NCBI GenBank assembly: GCA_003131585.1
Contig: PKVW01000023.1
Location: 150,123 to 214,122 of the forward strand
Source of the DNA: Acidobacteriaceae bacterium
GTDB lineage: Bacteria; Acidobacteriota; Terriglobia; Terriglobales; Acidobacteriaceae
Reading direction: 5' to 3'
Length of the DNA: 64,000 bases
Part shown: positions 1 to 8,089 of the stretch, piece by piece
Position numbering within the stretch: the first letter of the stretch is position 1
How the letters are laid out: the number at the start of each line of letters is the position of its first letter
Position numbers and translations under genes: made by a program
Notes under the pieces: model-generated
What the model was told of the DNA's origin: nothing
Database searches by the model: none
The model's input: the letters and a program-made list of their open reading frames with translations, nothing else

Positions 1-447
1 GAGCGCCCGGGCGACCCCGCGCCGGGACACTTCGGCCTGGCGGTTCAGGATTACACGCACTCCACCGCTCCCAATCGCCGCTTCGCTGACATCGTGACTC
101 AAAGGCTCATCAAGGCCATGCTCGCGGGACAGCGCAATCCTTATGCGGATGACGAGCTTTCGGTGGTCGCCGCCAACTGCACCGAGAAGGGAGACGCGGC
201 GCGAAAAGTGGAACGGGAAATGTCCAAGCGGCTGGCTGCGGCGGCGATGCAGAATCGCATCGGCGCCATCTTCGATGCCGTCGTCACCGGCGCCACTCCA
301 AAAGGAACGTTTGTTCGCGTCCTGCAACCGCACGTCGAAGGATTGCTGGCCCAGGGGCAGCAGGGAGCCGATGTCGGAGACAAGCTGCGGGTCAAACTGA
401 TTCGCACCGACGTGCAGCGCGGCTATATCGACTTCGCCCGCGCCTAG
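1..447 (+). CDS. RNB-domain exoribonuclease (RNase II/R family), C-terminal part
   Basis: This is the 3' end of a gene that begins before the window; 148 codons are visible in the frame ending at the TAG at 445. The first residues contain HFGLAVQDYTHSTAPNRRFAD, the highly conserved end of the RNB catalytic domain (the HSTAPNRRFAD segment follows the active site in RNase II and RNase R). The last 55 or so residues (VVTGATPKGTFVRVL to the end) look like an S1-type RNA-binding barrel. The family degrades RNA 3' to 5' processively. Only the end is present, so RNase II and RNase R cannot be told apart here. Confidence 0.9.
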   Translation, partial: ERPGDPAPGHFGLAVQDYTHSTAPNRRFADIVTQRLIKAMLAGQRNPYADDELSVVAANCTEKGDAARKVEREMSKRLAAAAMQNRIGAIFDAVVTGATPKGTFVRVLQPHVEGLLAQGQQGADVGDKLRVKLIRTDVQRGYIDFARA

Positions 448-462
448 ATCGTCCGACTGTCC

Positions 463-1236
463 GTGAATCCCCCCTTTGCGGTCATCACACAAGCCAATAG
501 CCGGCAAGAATCGCGCAAGTTATTCTTGCCCAAGCAGTTTGTGCGGAAGAAGGCGGGAGTCTGTTTGCCTGGATGGCGCAATCTCGTTTGCGGCGTAATG
601 ATCGTCATTTTGCCGGCGTCGCTGATGGCGCAGGACTCCGGCCGGGCGCTGCTCCACAGTGATGGAGGAGTCTGGCTGAATGGGAGTCCCGCCCCCAACT
701 CCTCCGCGATTTTTCCGCACGACCTGGTGCAGACCCAGAAGGAAAATAGCGCGAAAATCGACGCCGACGGTTCCACTGTCACTGTGCAACCTGACACCAT
801 TGTGCAATTTGAGGGAGACGAACTCGTCCTCGACCACGGCAGCCTGCAACTGAACACCTCGCGAGGAATGAAAGTGCGCGTGAACTGCTTGACTGTGATT
901 CCGGTAACCCCGGAACGAACCCAGTACGATGTGACCGATGTCGATGGGAAAGTGAAAGTGGTCGCGTACAAGAACGAGGTCACGATCCACTACCAGGGCG
1001 CGGTCACGCGAAGATCAAAACATTCAGCATCGTTGGACGTCATCGTACGGGAAGGTGAACAGGCAAGTCGCGAGGAACGATGTGGTGCGCCGATCAGGCC
1101 AACCGAAGTTATAGACGCCAAAGGAGCCATTCTGAATAGCGTTTGGGCCAAGGGCGCCGGGATCGCGGCAATCGGGATTTTCACCTGCGTGGGTCTATGT
1201 CATGGCGACGATCCCGTCAGCCCCTACAAGCCGTGA
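463..1236 (+). CDS. FecR-like exported protein
   Basis: A 257-residue protein from a GTG start; a second GTG at 541 would give a cleaner signal peptide (VRKKAG then a hydrophobic stretch ending SLMAQ). After the signal region comes a segment resembling the FecR fold seen in acidobacterial exported proteins: GGVWLNGSPA, a stretch of short beta strands with DGSTVTVQPDTIVQFEGDELVLDHGSLQL, and DVDGKVKVV. A second hydrophobic segment (GAGIAAIGIFTCVGLC) lies near the C-terminus. It follows the exonuclease gene by only 15 bases but shows no ribosome site. The function is unknown; the FecR resemblance is by pattern only. Confidence 0.6.
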   Translation: MNPPFAVITQANSRQESRKLFLPKQFVRKKAGVCLPGWRNLVCGVMIVILPASLMAQDSGRALLHSDGGVWLNGSPAPNSSAIFPHDLVQTQKENSAKIDADGSTVTVQPDTIVQFEGDELVLDHGSLQLNTSRGMKVRVNCLTVIPVTPERTQYDVTDVDGKVKVVAYKNEVTIHYQGAVTRRSKHSASLDVIVREGEQASREERCGAPIRPTEVIDAKGAILNSVWAKGAGIAAIGIFTCVGLCHGDDPVSPYKP

Positions 1237-1257
1237 CGTACATGCCCGTCGTCTTCC

Positions 1258-1812
1258 CTAGCTGCCGCCGCGAAGGCGACGGATGTCGGCATTGGTGTAG
1301 AGGCGGGCCGCCCGCCGGGTTTGTGCCTTGCCGTACGCAGCCGCTTCGGCGAGGGTGACCCCATAGCCACGCTCGCGCAGCGCCTGCACCGTGGTGATCT
1401 GCCGGACTCCGGTGTCCGGAATGCTTGCCGGAAGCTCACTGGAGGACGGTTCAGAGGAATATTCGGGAAAGCTGATCTCGATGACGCTGACCGGAGGCGC
1501 GCCGTAGTAGATGGGAAACAAATCCACCGTGGGTAGCGAGTCTGGCTGGGGCCGCAAGACGTTCCGATTTTCCGCGCCGGCAACGAGGCCTTCGGTGGCA
1601 TTGCTGGCGCCTACCTCGAGGGGCGGGCCCGTCAGTGACAGAGACGGCGTAGAAATGGGGCGCGCGAACCGGGGCGAAGCCTGGTTCGTCGGATCGGAGT
1701 TCATCAGATACTGCGGGCCCGTGGCGAAGTTCGTGTCCTGGGCAAAGGCCATTCCCAGGGCCGAAAGCACGAGCAACATGCAGCAAAACGTGCGACAAAA
1801 GGAGATGCGCAT
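1258..1812 (-). CDS. Hypothetical secreted protein
   Basis: The reading frame is open further upstream, but the start at 1812 is chosen because a GGAGG ribosome site lies five bases before it and the first 24 residues form a clear signal peptide (MRISF, then a hydrophobic core ending GMAFAQ). The mature part of about 160 residues is rich in Pro, Ser and Thr in the first half (PISTPSLSLTGPP), with a conserved-looking C-terminal end rich in Arg and Ala (VTLAEAAAYGKAQTRRAARLYTNADIRRL). I do not recognise a family. It converges on the preceding FecR-like gene with about 20 bases between them. Confidence 0.6.
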   Translation of the reverse strand: MRISFCRTFCCMLLVLSALGMAFAQDTNFATGPQYLMNSDPTNQASPRFARPISTPSLSLTGPPLEVGASNATEGLVAGAENRNVLRPQPDSLPTVDLFPIYYGAPPVSVIEISFPEYSSEPSSSELPASIPDTGVRQITTVQALRERGYGVTLAEAAAYGKAQTRRAARLYTNADIRRLRGGS

Positions 1813-1885
1813 AAAACCTCCGCGGTGCAATCCGTCGCGATCATTATGAAGCAAATGAAGCGTGCGGGGCGAGAGTCGTTGGACC

Positions 1886-2470
1886 CTACTTGCCGCGCCT
1901 GTCACGGCTTTCAGCCTCAACCAACTGCAACTCCCGTCTACGCCGGCGTCCCGCGCGCAGCAAGAAAAACATGTAGAGGACGATTGCAATATTGGCCAGA
2001 AACACCACAGAGCGGAGAGCAGTGACGCCGCGAAGAAGTTCCCGGACCTCGAGTGGGAGAAGCAGCGCTCCAGAGCCGAATGCAATCCATTCGGCCCAGG
2101 TACGTTCCTTCCACAGCCCGTAACCCTCGGCAAAACGCAGGGCGGAATAGGTGAACGCGAGTTGCGCAGCCGCCCACAATCGGGTGTCGGTGAGGTTGTC
2201 GGCAAAATCGAGAAAAAGCTGTGCCCAGCGCCGATCCGTGCTGATGTGCAACAGGGCAAGAAGGCTCTCGGCGATCACCCAGGCATCCTTGTGTACTAGC
2301 AGGAGAGCGCTCAGGCCGATCAACAGAACGAAGATGCCCTTGATGAACTCGAAGGAAGCAACCAGCCGCAGCAGATTTCTCTGGGCGCGGTGCAGATCGA
2401 TTTTCGTTGCCGGCGAGAGCATGCGGCGGCGCAAACAATCCTCAGAGTACCACGGCTCGCGGCATGGCAA
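1886..2470 (-). CDS. DUF2127-type membrane protein
   Basis: 194 residues with four predicted membrane segments: FIKGIFVLLIGLSALLLV, a middle helix around LWAAAQLAFTYSALRFAEGYGLW, WIAFGSGALLLPLEVREL and SVVFLANIAIVLYMFFLLRAG. The order, the short loops and the motifs LRLVASFEFIKG, RFAEGYGLW and EVREL match the DUF2127 family of small integral membrane proteins, whose role is unknown. An internal ATG at 2422 is an alternative start and would drop 16 residues. The C-terminus is very basic (RRRRREL). Confidence 0.75.
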   Translation of the reverse strand: MPCREPWYSEDCLRRRMLSPATKIDLHRAQRNLLRLVASFEFIKGIFVLLIGLSALLLVHKDAWVIAESLLALLHISTDRRWAQLFLDFADNLTDTRLWAAAQLAFTYSALRFAEGYGLWKERTWAEWIAFGSGALLLPLEVRELLRGVTALRSVVFLANIAIVLYMFFLLRAGRRRRRELQLVEAESRDRRGK

Positions 2471-2521
2471 ACTCGTTCTTTATCTTTCCTTAGGTCCGTA
2501 GCGGAAGGGATTTCCGGCGGC

Positions 2522-3496
2522 TCAACTTTTTGGCGCGCGAACCGCGGCGCGAAGCTCGTTCACGATCTCGCGAGAAGCCTTAATGGCCGCGGCGTGCTGG
2601 TTCACGTTGAAAGAGATAGCGCCCACGCGAGCGTGTCCGCCGCCTCCGTAACGCTCACAAATCTTGGCCAAATTGACGACTGGCTCCTGCGGAGCCCACG
2701 GGTTCGATCCGACCGAGACCTTCACGCGAAAGCTGCTCTTGCTGAGTCCCACGCTATAGATGGATTCGGGATGAAGGTAGTAGGGAACGAACTTGTTGTA
2801 GCCCTCGAGATCGCGATCCGAGACGTCGAAGAAGATGGTTCCGTCTTTACATTCGGCACGCCGCTTAAGAATTTCGATCGAGAGCTCGTGCCGCCGGAGC
2901 AACGGGGCCAAGAGAGGAGCCACGAAGGGCTCTTCCAGAATGGCAGCCAGGGACTTGGTGGCCAGAAGCGGGATCAGGTTGGGGACGAACCGCTGGTCGG
3001 GCGCGGACTCGATGACCATGGTTAACTTCATGGCGGCCGCCGCCATCTCCACCGCTGTCTTGGCGTCCGGATAAAGCGCGCCGTCAATGACGTCAGCCCA
3101 ATGTACGAGGTCGGCCACGGGAGCGGGATCGAATCCGAAGCGCTGTTGCGCGATCATCGCAATAAAACTTGTGCAGGATTTGAAGTCCGGATCGTAAAAC
3201 TTTCGATTGCTCTGGTCGCGCTCGAAGTGTGCGGCGTCGGCCGCCGAGAGAAACGCACTCAGGTGATGGTCGAACCACCAGGTGATCTTAGGCGAACTGG
3301 AGTACTTGAAGTCGACGATGGCGTTTTCGTCGCCGTCGAAATGCGATTCGTCAAACAGGGCCCCAGCGCGATGCAAGAGGCCGGAGAAGACGAAATCGGC
3401 ATCCGCGTGAATCCGCTCGCGATAAAAACGAGAGAAGAGCGCGGCGGAGCAAGCTCCGTCGAAACATTTATCGTGGTAGAAGACTCTGACTTTCAA
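2522..3496 (-). CDS. DHH/DHHA1-family phosphoesterase
   Basis: A soluble protein of about 324 residues. Near the N-terminus it has FYHDKCFDGACSAALF (metal-binding Asp of the DHH fold), then VDFKYS, the signature WWFDHHLS (DHH motif) and, near the C-terminus, YGGGGHARVGA, the GGGH motif of the DHHA1 substrate domain. These are the hallmarks of the NrnA-like branch, which hydrolyses nano-RNA or cyclic-di-nucleotide products with Mn2+. The start is taken as a TTG at 3496 because GGGGA lies just upstream; the frame also opens with a TTG at 3535. Substrate cannot be told from sequence. Confidence 0.8.
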   Translation of the reverse strand: MKVRVFYHDKCFDGACSAALFSRFYRERIHADADFVFSGLLHRAGALFDESHFDGDENAIVDFKYSSSPKITWWFDHHLSAFLSAADAAHFERDQSNRKFYDPDFKSCTSFIAMIAQQRFGFDPAPVADLVHWADVIDGALYPDAKTAVEMAAAAMKLTMVIESAPDQRFVPNLIPLLATKSLAAILEEPFVAPLLAPLLRRHELSIEILKRRAECKDGTIFFDVSDRDLEGYNKFVPYYLHPESIYSVGLSKSSFRVKVSVGSNPWAPQEPVVNLAKICERYGGGGHARVGAISFNVNQHAAAIKASREIVNELRAAVRAPKS

Positions 3497-3719
3497 TCCA
3501 TTCCCCAATGGTCCAAGAATTCCCGCCTTCCGCAAGTCCGCATCCCGTGCATTTCGGTGGGCAGGGTAAAAGCTAATAGGATTGACAGCTTAGAGGAAGA
3601 AAGTCAAGGGCGCTAGCTCCGACACCCGGTCCGGACACGAGCTTGACCCGACGAATGGCGCTCGCATTCTGATCCAGCGAAATCCGAGGGTCAGTCTCAG
3701 TTCCCACCGCTGACGGCAC

Positions 3720-4151
3720 TTAGCCAGCCTGTTTCTCCGCCAGGTCGCCGATCACGGGCAACTTAAACATCAGGCCCTGGTTCGCCTTGAGCAGCAGGAT
3801 GATCCAGAGAATCAATGCTCCCAGCGCGACCAGCATGTGCAAAGGTGCGGTAAGAAGAATCAAGAACGGCACGACGGTGAGGAACGAAAGCGCGACCTGG
3901 ATGGCAAAGACTGCCCCACAGAAGAAAATACTTTGGAAGGAGTGGAACCGGATGAACCTGCTCTGGTTGTAGGGCGCGGTCACGAGAAAGATGATTGCCG
4001 GAATGAAGGTCACATAGGCCAGCATTCCGGCCACGTTGTCAGCCATTGCCGAGGCTGCGATCACGGGCGCGACGGCCGCCCGGCCGCTGCAGGCGGCGCA
4101 GGTGGTCGCGCCGTCGACAATCTGTGCACCACACATATTGCAAAATGCCAT
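3720..4151 (-). CDS. Zinc-ribbon membrane protein (DUF4870/Tic20-like)
   Basis: 143 residues. The N-terminus is a short zinc ribbon (CNMCGAQI, then CAAC), followed by a linker and three or four hydrophobic helices (MLAYVTFIPAIIFLVTAPY; IFFCGAVFAIQVALSFL; VVPFLILLTAPLHMLVALGALILWIILLL). The segment RFHSFQSIF and the terminal FKLPVIGDLAEKQ are typical of DUF4870-like proteins. It is a paralogue of the next gene upstream on the same strand, sharing RFIRFHSFQ and KLPVIGDLAEKQA, so the pair arose by duplication. Function unknown. Confidence 0.75.
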   Translation of the reverse strand: MAFCNMCGAQIVDGATTCAACSGRAAVAPVIAASAMADNVAGMLAYVTFIPAIIFLVTAPYNQSRFIRFHSFQSIFFCGAVFAIQVALSFLTVVPFLILLTAPLHMLVALGALILWIILLLKANQGLMFKLPVIGDLAEKQAG

Positions 4152-4289
4152 TGAAGTCCCCCTCCGCCTTTTCGTTGGAAATCCGAGCCTTCAGTCAGGC
4201 CACGCGGGTTCGGTCCCAAGAAACGCTGCGGCAAAATACCAGAAAACCACATCGGAAGCAATCAACAATTTGGAGGGATGGGCGTGACC

Positions 4290-4748
4290 TTAGCCCGCAG
4301 AAGCTTGCCGTTCCGCAAACTCGCCCACCAGAGGGAGCTTGAACATCGCGCCCTGCAGAGCCTTGACGACGAGCACGACCCAGATCACGAAAAGCGCGAG
4401 GCTGACCGTCATGGAAACCAGCAGGAAGAGCAGGCGGCCGAGCGCCGGAACGAAAAACAGCACAAAGCCTACAATCCTAAGCGTCGCTCCAACCACCAAC
4501 CCAGCCAGACACAATCCAAGGCATTGAAAGGAATGAAAGCGCACGAAGCGGTTCTTGCGGTAGGGCTCTGCGAGAAGAAACAGGATCGCCGGCAGAAGGC
4601 AGTAAGCCAAGGCGCCAGCCACCGTCTCCGGTAGCGCGCCCACGGCGCTTCGCGCGCCCCCGCCAAGACGCATGGCGCGGCCGCAGCCTGGACAGTAAGC
4701 GGCGGTATCGGGCATCGAGCCGGCACACTGGGGGCAGGAAATGGACAT
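4290..4748 (-). CDS. Zinc-ribbon membrane protein (DUF4870/Tic20-like), paralogue
   Basis: 152 residues with the same design as its downstream neighbour: a CPQC and CPGCG zinc ribbon at residues 5-22, then hydrophobic helices (GALAYCLLPAILFLLAEPY; LGLCLAGLVVGATLRIVGFVLFFVPALG; LLFLLVSMTVSLALFVIWVVLVV) and a closing FKLPLVGEFAERQA. It starts eight bases after the fur stop codon, so the two are probably cotranscribed. That places a membrane protein of unknown role under possible Fur autoregulation. Confidence 0.75.
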   Translation of the reverse strand: MSISCPQCAGSMPDTAAYCPGCGRAMRLGGGARSAVGALPETVAGALAYCLLPAILFLLAEPYRKNRFVRFHSFQCLGLCLAGLVVGATLRIVGFVLFFVPALGRLLFLLVSMTVSLALFVIWVVLVVKALQGAMFKLPLVGEFAERQASAG

Positions 4749-4756
4749 GAATTCCT

Positions 4757-5257
4757 TCAGGCCGGCCGCGCGGCGGGGTTCTTCTTGCGGCAGTCTTCAC
4801 AAACGCCATAAATCTGAAAGGTATGACGAGTCGTAGTGTAGTTGTGCCTGCGCCCGATTTCCTGCTCCAACTGGTCCACTTCGTGGGAGAAGAATTCCAC
4901 CGAACTGCCGCACCCGGTGCAGACCATGTGATGATGGCTGCGCCGGTTGTACTGGTGCTCGTAGCGGGCGATGCCGTCGTGGAAAGCGACCGCGCTGGCC
5001 AGTCCGCACTCCGCCAGCAGCTTGAGAGTGCGATAGACGGTCGTGTAGCCGATGCCGGCGTCTTGCCTCTGCACTAAGCGGTGCAGTTCGTCGGTGGAGA
5101 GGTGGTCGCGGGTTTCGAGGAATGAACGCAGGATGGTGTCGCGCTGCGCCGTCTGCTTCAGGCCGACCCGCTTGAGGTGCTGGTGGAGGATCTCCTGAGC
5201 CTCGCTTACCATCTCGCGCGAGATGGAGGGCTGGTCATCGATGCGCTTCTGCAACAT
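4757..5257 (-). CDS. fur: Fur-family metal-responsive repressor
   Basis: 166 residues with the two-domain Fur plan. Residues about 20-100 form the winged helix (LKQTAQRDTILRSFL, DHLSTDELHRLV, GYTTVYRTLKLLAECGL), and the C-terminal dimer domain carries HHHMVCTGCGSSVEF and the terminal zinc pair CEDC. Fur proteins repress iron-uptake genes with Fe2+ as corepressor; PerR- or Zur-type sensing cannot be excluded. An almost ideal Fur box 28 bases upstream supports an iron-type, self-regulated Fur. The downstream zinc-ribbon membrane gene starts eight bases after the stop. Confidence 0.92.
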   Translation of the reverse strand: MLQKRIDDQPSISREMVSEAQEILHQHLKRVGLKQTAQRDTILRSFLETRDHLSTDELHRLVQRQDAGIGYTTVYRTLKLLAECGLASAVAFHDGIARYEHQYNRRSHHHMVCTGCGSSVEFFSHEVDQLEQEIGRRHNYTTTRHTFQIYGVCEDCRKKNPAARPA

Positions 5258-5265
5258 AAGCCGTC

Positions 5266-5271
5266 AGGATA
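5266..5271 (-). promoter_or_regulatory. Probable -10 element of fur
   Basis: Reading the minus strand, TATCCT preceded by GC ends eight bases before the fur ATG. There is no Shine-Dalgarno, so the transcript is probably near-leaderless. Confidence 0.45.
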
Positions 5272-5284
5272 GCATCGGGCATCT

Positions 5285-5305
5285 TGAAAATGAAATTCAT
5301 TTTCA
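5285..5305 (-). promoter_or_regulatory. Fur box upstream of fur
   Basis: A perfect 21-base palindrome: TGAAAATGAA, a central A, and TTCATTTTCA. It matches the classic 21-base Fur box at 17 of 21 positions, the four differences being A/T swaps. It ends 28 bases before the fur ATG and overlaps the place where a -35 element would sit relative to the TATCCT hexamer at 5266-5271, so bound Fur would block fur transcription. Confidence 0.85.
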
Positions 5306-5431
5306 GCGAGGGCACGGGGCGCTCGATTGGTATCTGTCGTCTAAGTTCTCGACTACAGAGCGCACGGGGGCGCACAGAGGCGGGGAGTGCGGTGCGGGCG
5401 TTGCCAAAGGTGAAAAGTCGGTGCTTCGCCG

Positions 5432-5498
5432 CAGCGCCTGAAGGCGCGACCCACTCCGCGGCACTTACCGCACACCTGAAGGTGTGCCCTGATACGAA
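5432..5498. repeat. Dispersed two-hairpin repeat, copy A
   Basis: Contains GCGCCTGAAGGCGC (5434-5447) and GCACACCTGAAGGTGTGC (5470-5487), each a hairpin with the loop in CCTGAAGG, and ends GATACGAA. A second copy lies at 62228-62295 with the same order, spacing and end but with different, still complementary, stem bases in hairpin 2. Confidence 0.75.
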
Positions 5499-5553
5499 GC
5501 CCACTTCCACAGCATCTCCCTTGCACCGAAATCCTACTTAGGCTAGGCGCTGC

Positions 5554-5559
5554 TAGAAT
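5554..5559 (+). promoter_or_regulatory. -10-like element of the acylase gene
   Basis: CTGCTAGAATC with TAGAAT ending ten bases before the ATG at 5570. No -35 or Shine-Dalgarno is evident; a start site at or next to the ATG is implied. Confidence 0.5.
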
Positions 5560-5569
5560 CGACTTTCTC

Positions 5570-8071
5570 ATGAGCACTCTTACTGTGACCGGCATTCCCA
5601 TATCCCGGCGTTCGACCGGGATACGCATTATCCTGTGGCTGCTGTTGATTCTGGCGCTGCTGGTGGCGGGCGTGGTGGCTTATGCCTACTTCATCACCCG
5701 CTCTGCCCTGCCGCAGCTTGATGGAAGCCTCCAGGTAAAAGGTCTTTCGGCGCCTGTGAAAGTGACGCGGGACAGCCACGGCGTCCCTGCGATCGAGGCC
5801 GGCACTTTGGAAGATTTGTTTCTTGCCCAAGGCTATGTCACGGCGCAGGACCGACTCTGGCAGATGGACGTGCTGCGGCGCTTCGCAGCCGGAGAGCTAT
5901 CCGAGATTCTGGGAGAGGAGACGCTCAGAATCGACCGCGAACAGCGCATTCTGGGACTTCGGGCGGCGGCCAGAAAATCGCTGCAGATGGCGAGCCCCCG
6001 TGATCGTTCTCACTTTGAGGCGTATGCGCGCGGGGTGAATGCCTTCATCGAAGCCCATGGAAGCAGCCTTCCGATTGAGTTCCGCATTTTGAAGTATCGG
6101 CCGAAGCCGTGGCAGCCGGAGGATTCCATCGTCATCGCGAACCAGATGGTGAAGGATCTCAACTACTACACCTTCGGGGACGCGCTGGCCCGCGAGAAGA
6201 TTCTGGCCAAGCTGGGACCCGAGTTGACTGCGGATCTATATGTGAACCGCTCCTGGCATGATCGTCCACCCACCGTGATGCGGGAAGACCTTAACGAGCA
6301 CCTTAATGAGCAGCAGAATCAGGGCGACTCCAACGGCGACGACGAGGACGACGAGGATGACGCAGGCGCCGACAACTCGGTGACCCAACAGAGAGGTGCT
6401 GCGTCAGAAATCTGGGCACAGCACACGCCGGAAGCGGTGAACGGATCGAACGACTGGGTGATCTCGGGAGCGCACACGGTCACGGGCAAGCCGCTGCTGT
6501 CGAATGATATGCATCTCGGGCACCAGATGCCGAACCTGTGGTACGAAGCGCATCTCAAGTCCGGCAATCAGTCGGGCAGTCTGGATGTTGCGGGAGTGAC
6601 GCTGCCCGGAATGCCCTACGTGATCGTCGGCCACAACCAGCGAATCGCCTGGGGATTCACCAATGTTGGGCCCACGGTGGCAGATGCCTTCATCGAGAAC
6701 TTCAACGGGCGGGGGGCATACCAAACGCCGCAGGGCTGGCAACAGCCCGAGCACCGCGCCGAGGTAATCCACATCAAGAGCAGCGCGGACGTAACCGTGG
6801 ACGTAAGGATCACACGGCACGGGCCGATCGTCACCGACCTTTTGCCCGGCGAGACGCGGCAAGTGGCGCTGCGGTGGACGCTATATGACGGCCTGCACAT
6901 GCCGTTCATCGATGTGAATACGGCGCAGAACTGGGAAGAATTCCGTACGGCGTTTTCCCAGCTCGATGCGCCGGGGCAGAACGTGGTTTATGCCGACGTC
7001 GAGGGCAACATCGGCTATCAGAGTACCGGCCGCATTCCGATTCGCGCCGCGGGCGACGGCAGTCTGCCGGTCAGCGGGGCGGACGATGCTCACGAATGGG
7101 CCGGCTACATTCCTTTCGATAAATTGCCCAGCATCTACAATCCTCCTTCGGGAGTGATCGCAACTGCGAATGGACGCATCACGCCGGAGGGCTATCCCTA
7201 TTCGATCAGCGCGGAGTGGGAGGCGCCGTGGCGCACGGAGCGCATCTATCACGTGCTGGAATCCGGGCGAAAGTTTGCGGTCACGGACATGCTTGCGCTG
7301 GAGAACGATGTTCACTCCGAAAATGATCTGTTCGCAGCCGAACGTTTTGTCTATGCCATCGACCACGCGTCGCAGCCCTCCGCGCGGACAAAACAGGCTG
7401 CCGATATCATGCGCAACTGGGACGGGAGAATGCTTGCCGCATCGACAGCACCCACCATTGCCGTGCGCGCGGGTCAGGAGCTGACGCGCCTGCTGCTCGA
7501 GGCTCGCCTGGGACCCGCCCCGCAAGATCCGAAGCGACAGGAAACAACATTGAGCTGGAAGACTTACCATTGGCAGATGCGGACGGTGTGGCTGCAGAAT
7601 GTTTTGCTCCATCAGCCCAAGCGTTGGCTGCCGGAACGATATCCAAGCTACGACGAACTGCTGACCGCCGCGGTGGAAGCCGCGGTGAATGGGCCAGGAG
7701 TTCCCAAGGATTTGGCGTCGTGGCATTGGGGCATCTTTAACGCAGTGGAAATTGACCATCCTGTGTTGGGGAAGGTTCCTTTGGTTCGACGCTGGGCCGC
7801 GCCAGGAGCGAGGGAGCAGTCCGGCAGCGGCTACACGGTGAAGGCCGTAACCCGCCATCACGGGCCTTCCGAACGCTTCACCGCGAACCTTGCGGATCTC
7901 GACCAATCGACCTTAAACACCGTCACCGGCCAGGGGGGGAACTTTCTGAGCCCGTACTATATGGATCAATGGAAGGCCTGGTACGAAGGTTCGACGTTTC
8001 CGCTGCCTTTCACATCGCAAGCGGTGGAAGCGACTGGGGCGCATCGGCTCGTTCTAGAACCCGGAAGATAG
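5570..8071 (+). CDS. Penicillin acylase family protein (Ntn hydrolase)
   Basis: 833 residues. An N-terminal hydrophobic anchor (about 18-42) is followed by the alpha domain (GVPAIEA, LGYVTAQDRLWQMD-like segment, GELSEILGE), then a spacer and the beta domain that starts at NGSNDWVISG. In this family the precursor cuts itself before the Ser (Ser293 here), which becomes the N-terminal nucleophile; substrates are amides such as beta-lactams or acyl-homoserine lactones, but the true substrate is not predictable. The spacer just before the cut holds a run of Asp and Glu (about residues 257-268), which is unusual. The enzyme is probably periplasmic and membrane anchored. It converges on a lipoprotein gene 18 bases downstream. 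Confidence 0.9.
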   Translation: MSTLTVTGIPISRRSTGIRIILWLLLILALLVAGVVAYAYFITRSALPQLDGSLQVKGLSAPVKVTRDSHGVPAIEAGTLEDLFLAQGYVTAQDRLWQMDVLRRFAAGELSEILGEETLRIDREQRILGLRAAARKSLQMASPRDRSHFEAYARGVNAFIEAHGSSLPIEFRILKYRPKPWQPEDSIVIANQMVKDLNYYTFGDALAREKILAKLGPELTADLYVNRSWHDRPPTVMREDLNEHLNEQQNQGDSNGDDEDDEDDAGADNSVTQQRGAASEIWAQHTPEAVNGSNDWVISGAHTVTGKPLLSNDMHLGHQMPNLWYEAHLKSGNQSGSLDVAGVTLPGMPYVIVGHNQRIAWGFTNVGPTVADAFIENFNGRGAYQTPQGWQQPEHRAEVIHIKSSADVTVDVRITRHGPIVTDLLPGETRQVALRWTLYDGLHMPFIDVNTAQNWEEFRTAFSQLDAPGQNVVYADVEGNIGYQSTGRIPIRAAGDGSLPVSGADDAHEWAGYIPFDKLPSIYNPPSGVIATANGRITPEGYPYSISAEWEAPWRTERIYHVLESGRKFAVTDMLALENDVHSENDLFAAERFVYAIDHASQPSARTKQAADIMRNWDGRMLAASTAPTIAVRAGQELTRLLLEARLGPAPQDPKRQETTLSWKTYHWQMRTVWLQNVLLHQPKRWLPERYPSYDELLTAAVEAAVNGPGVPKDLASWHWGIFNAVEIDHPVLGKVPLVRRWAAPGAREQSGSGYTVKAVTRHHGPSERFTANLADLDQSTLNTVTGQGGNFLSPYYMDQWKAWYEGSTFPLPFTSQAVEATGAHRLVLEPGR

Positions 8072-8089
8072 TCTTGCCCCCGCGCCGGA

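Larger units (their letters stand above)
5258..5569. other. Intergenic region between fur and the acylase gene
   Basis: No gene is seen here. It holds the fur promoter and Fur box on the fur side, a dispersed two-hairpin repeat at 5432-5498, and a TAGAAT -10-like hexamer at 5554 for the acylase gene. Confidence 0.7.

Noticed and set aside
6881..7906. 341-codon open frame antisense to the acylase
   Set aside because: Same reasoning: the acylase beta domain is continuous on the plus strand.
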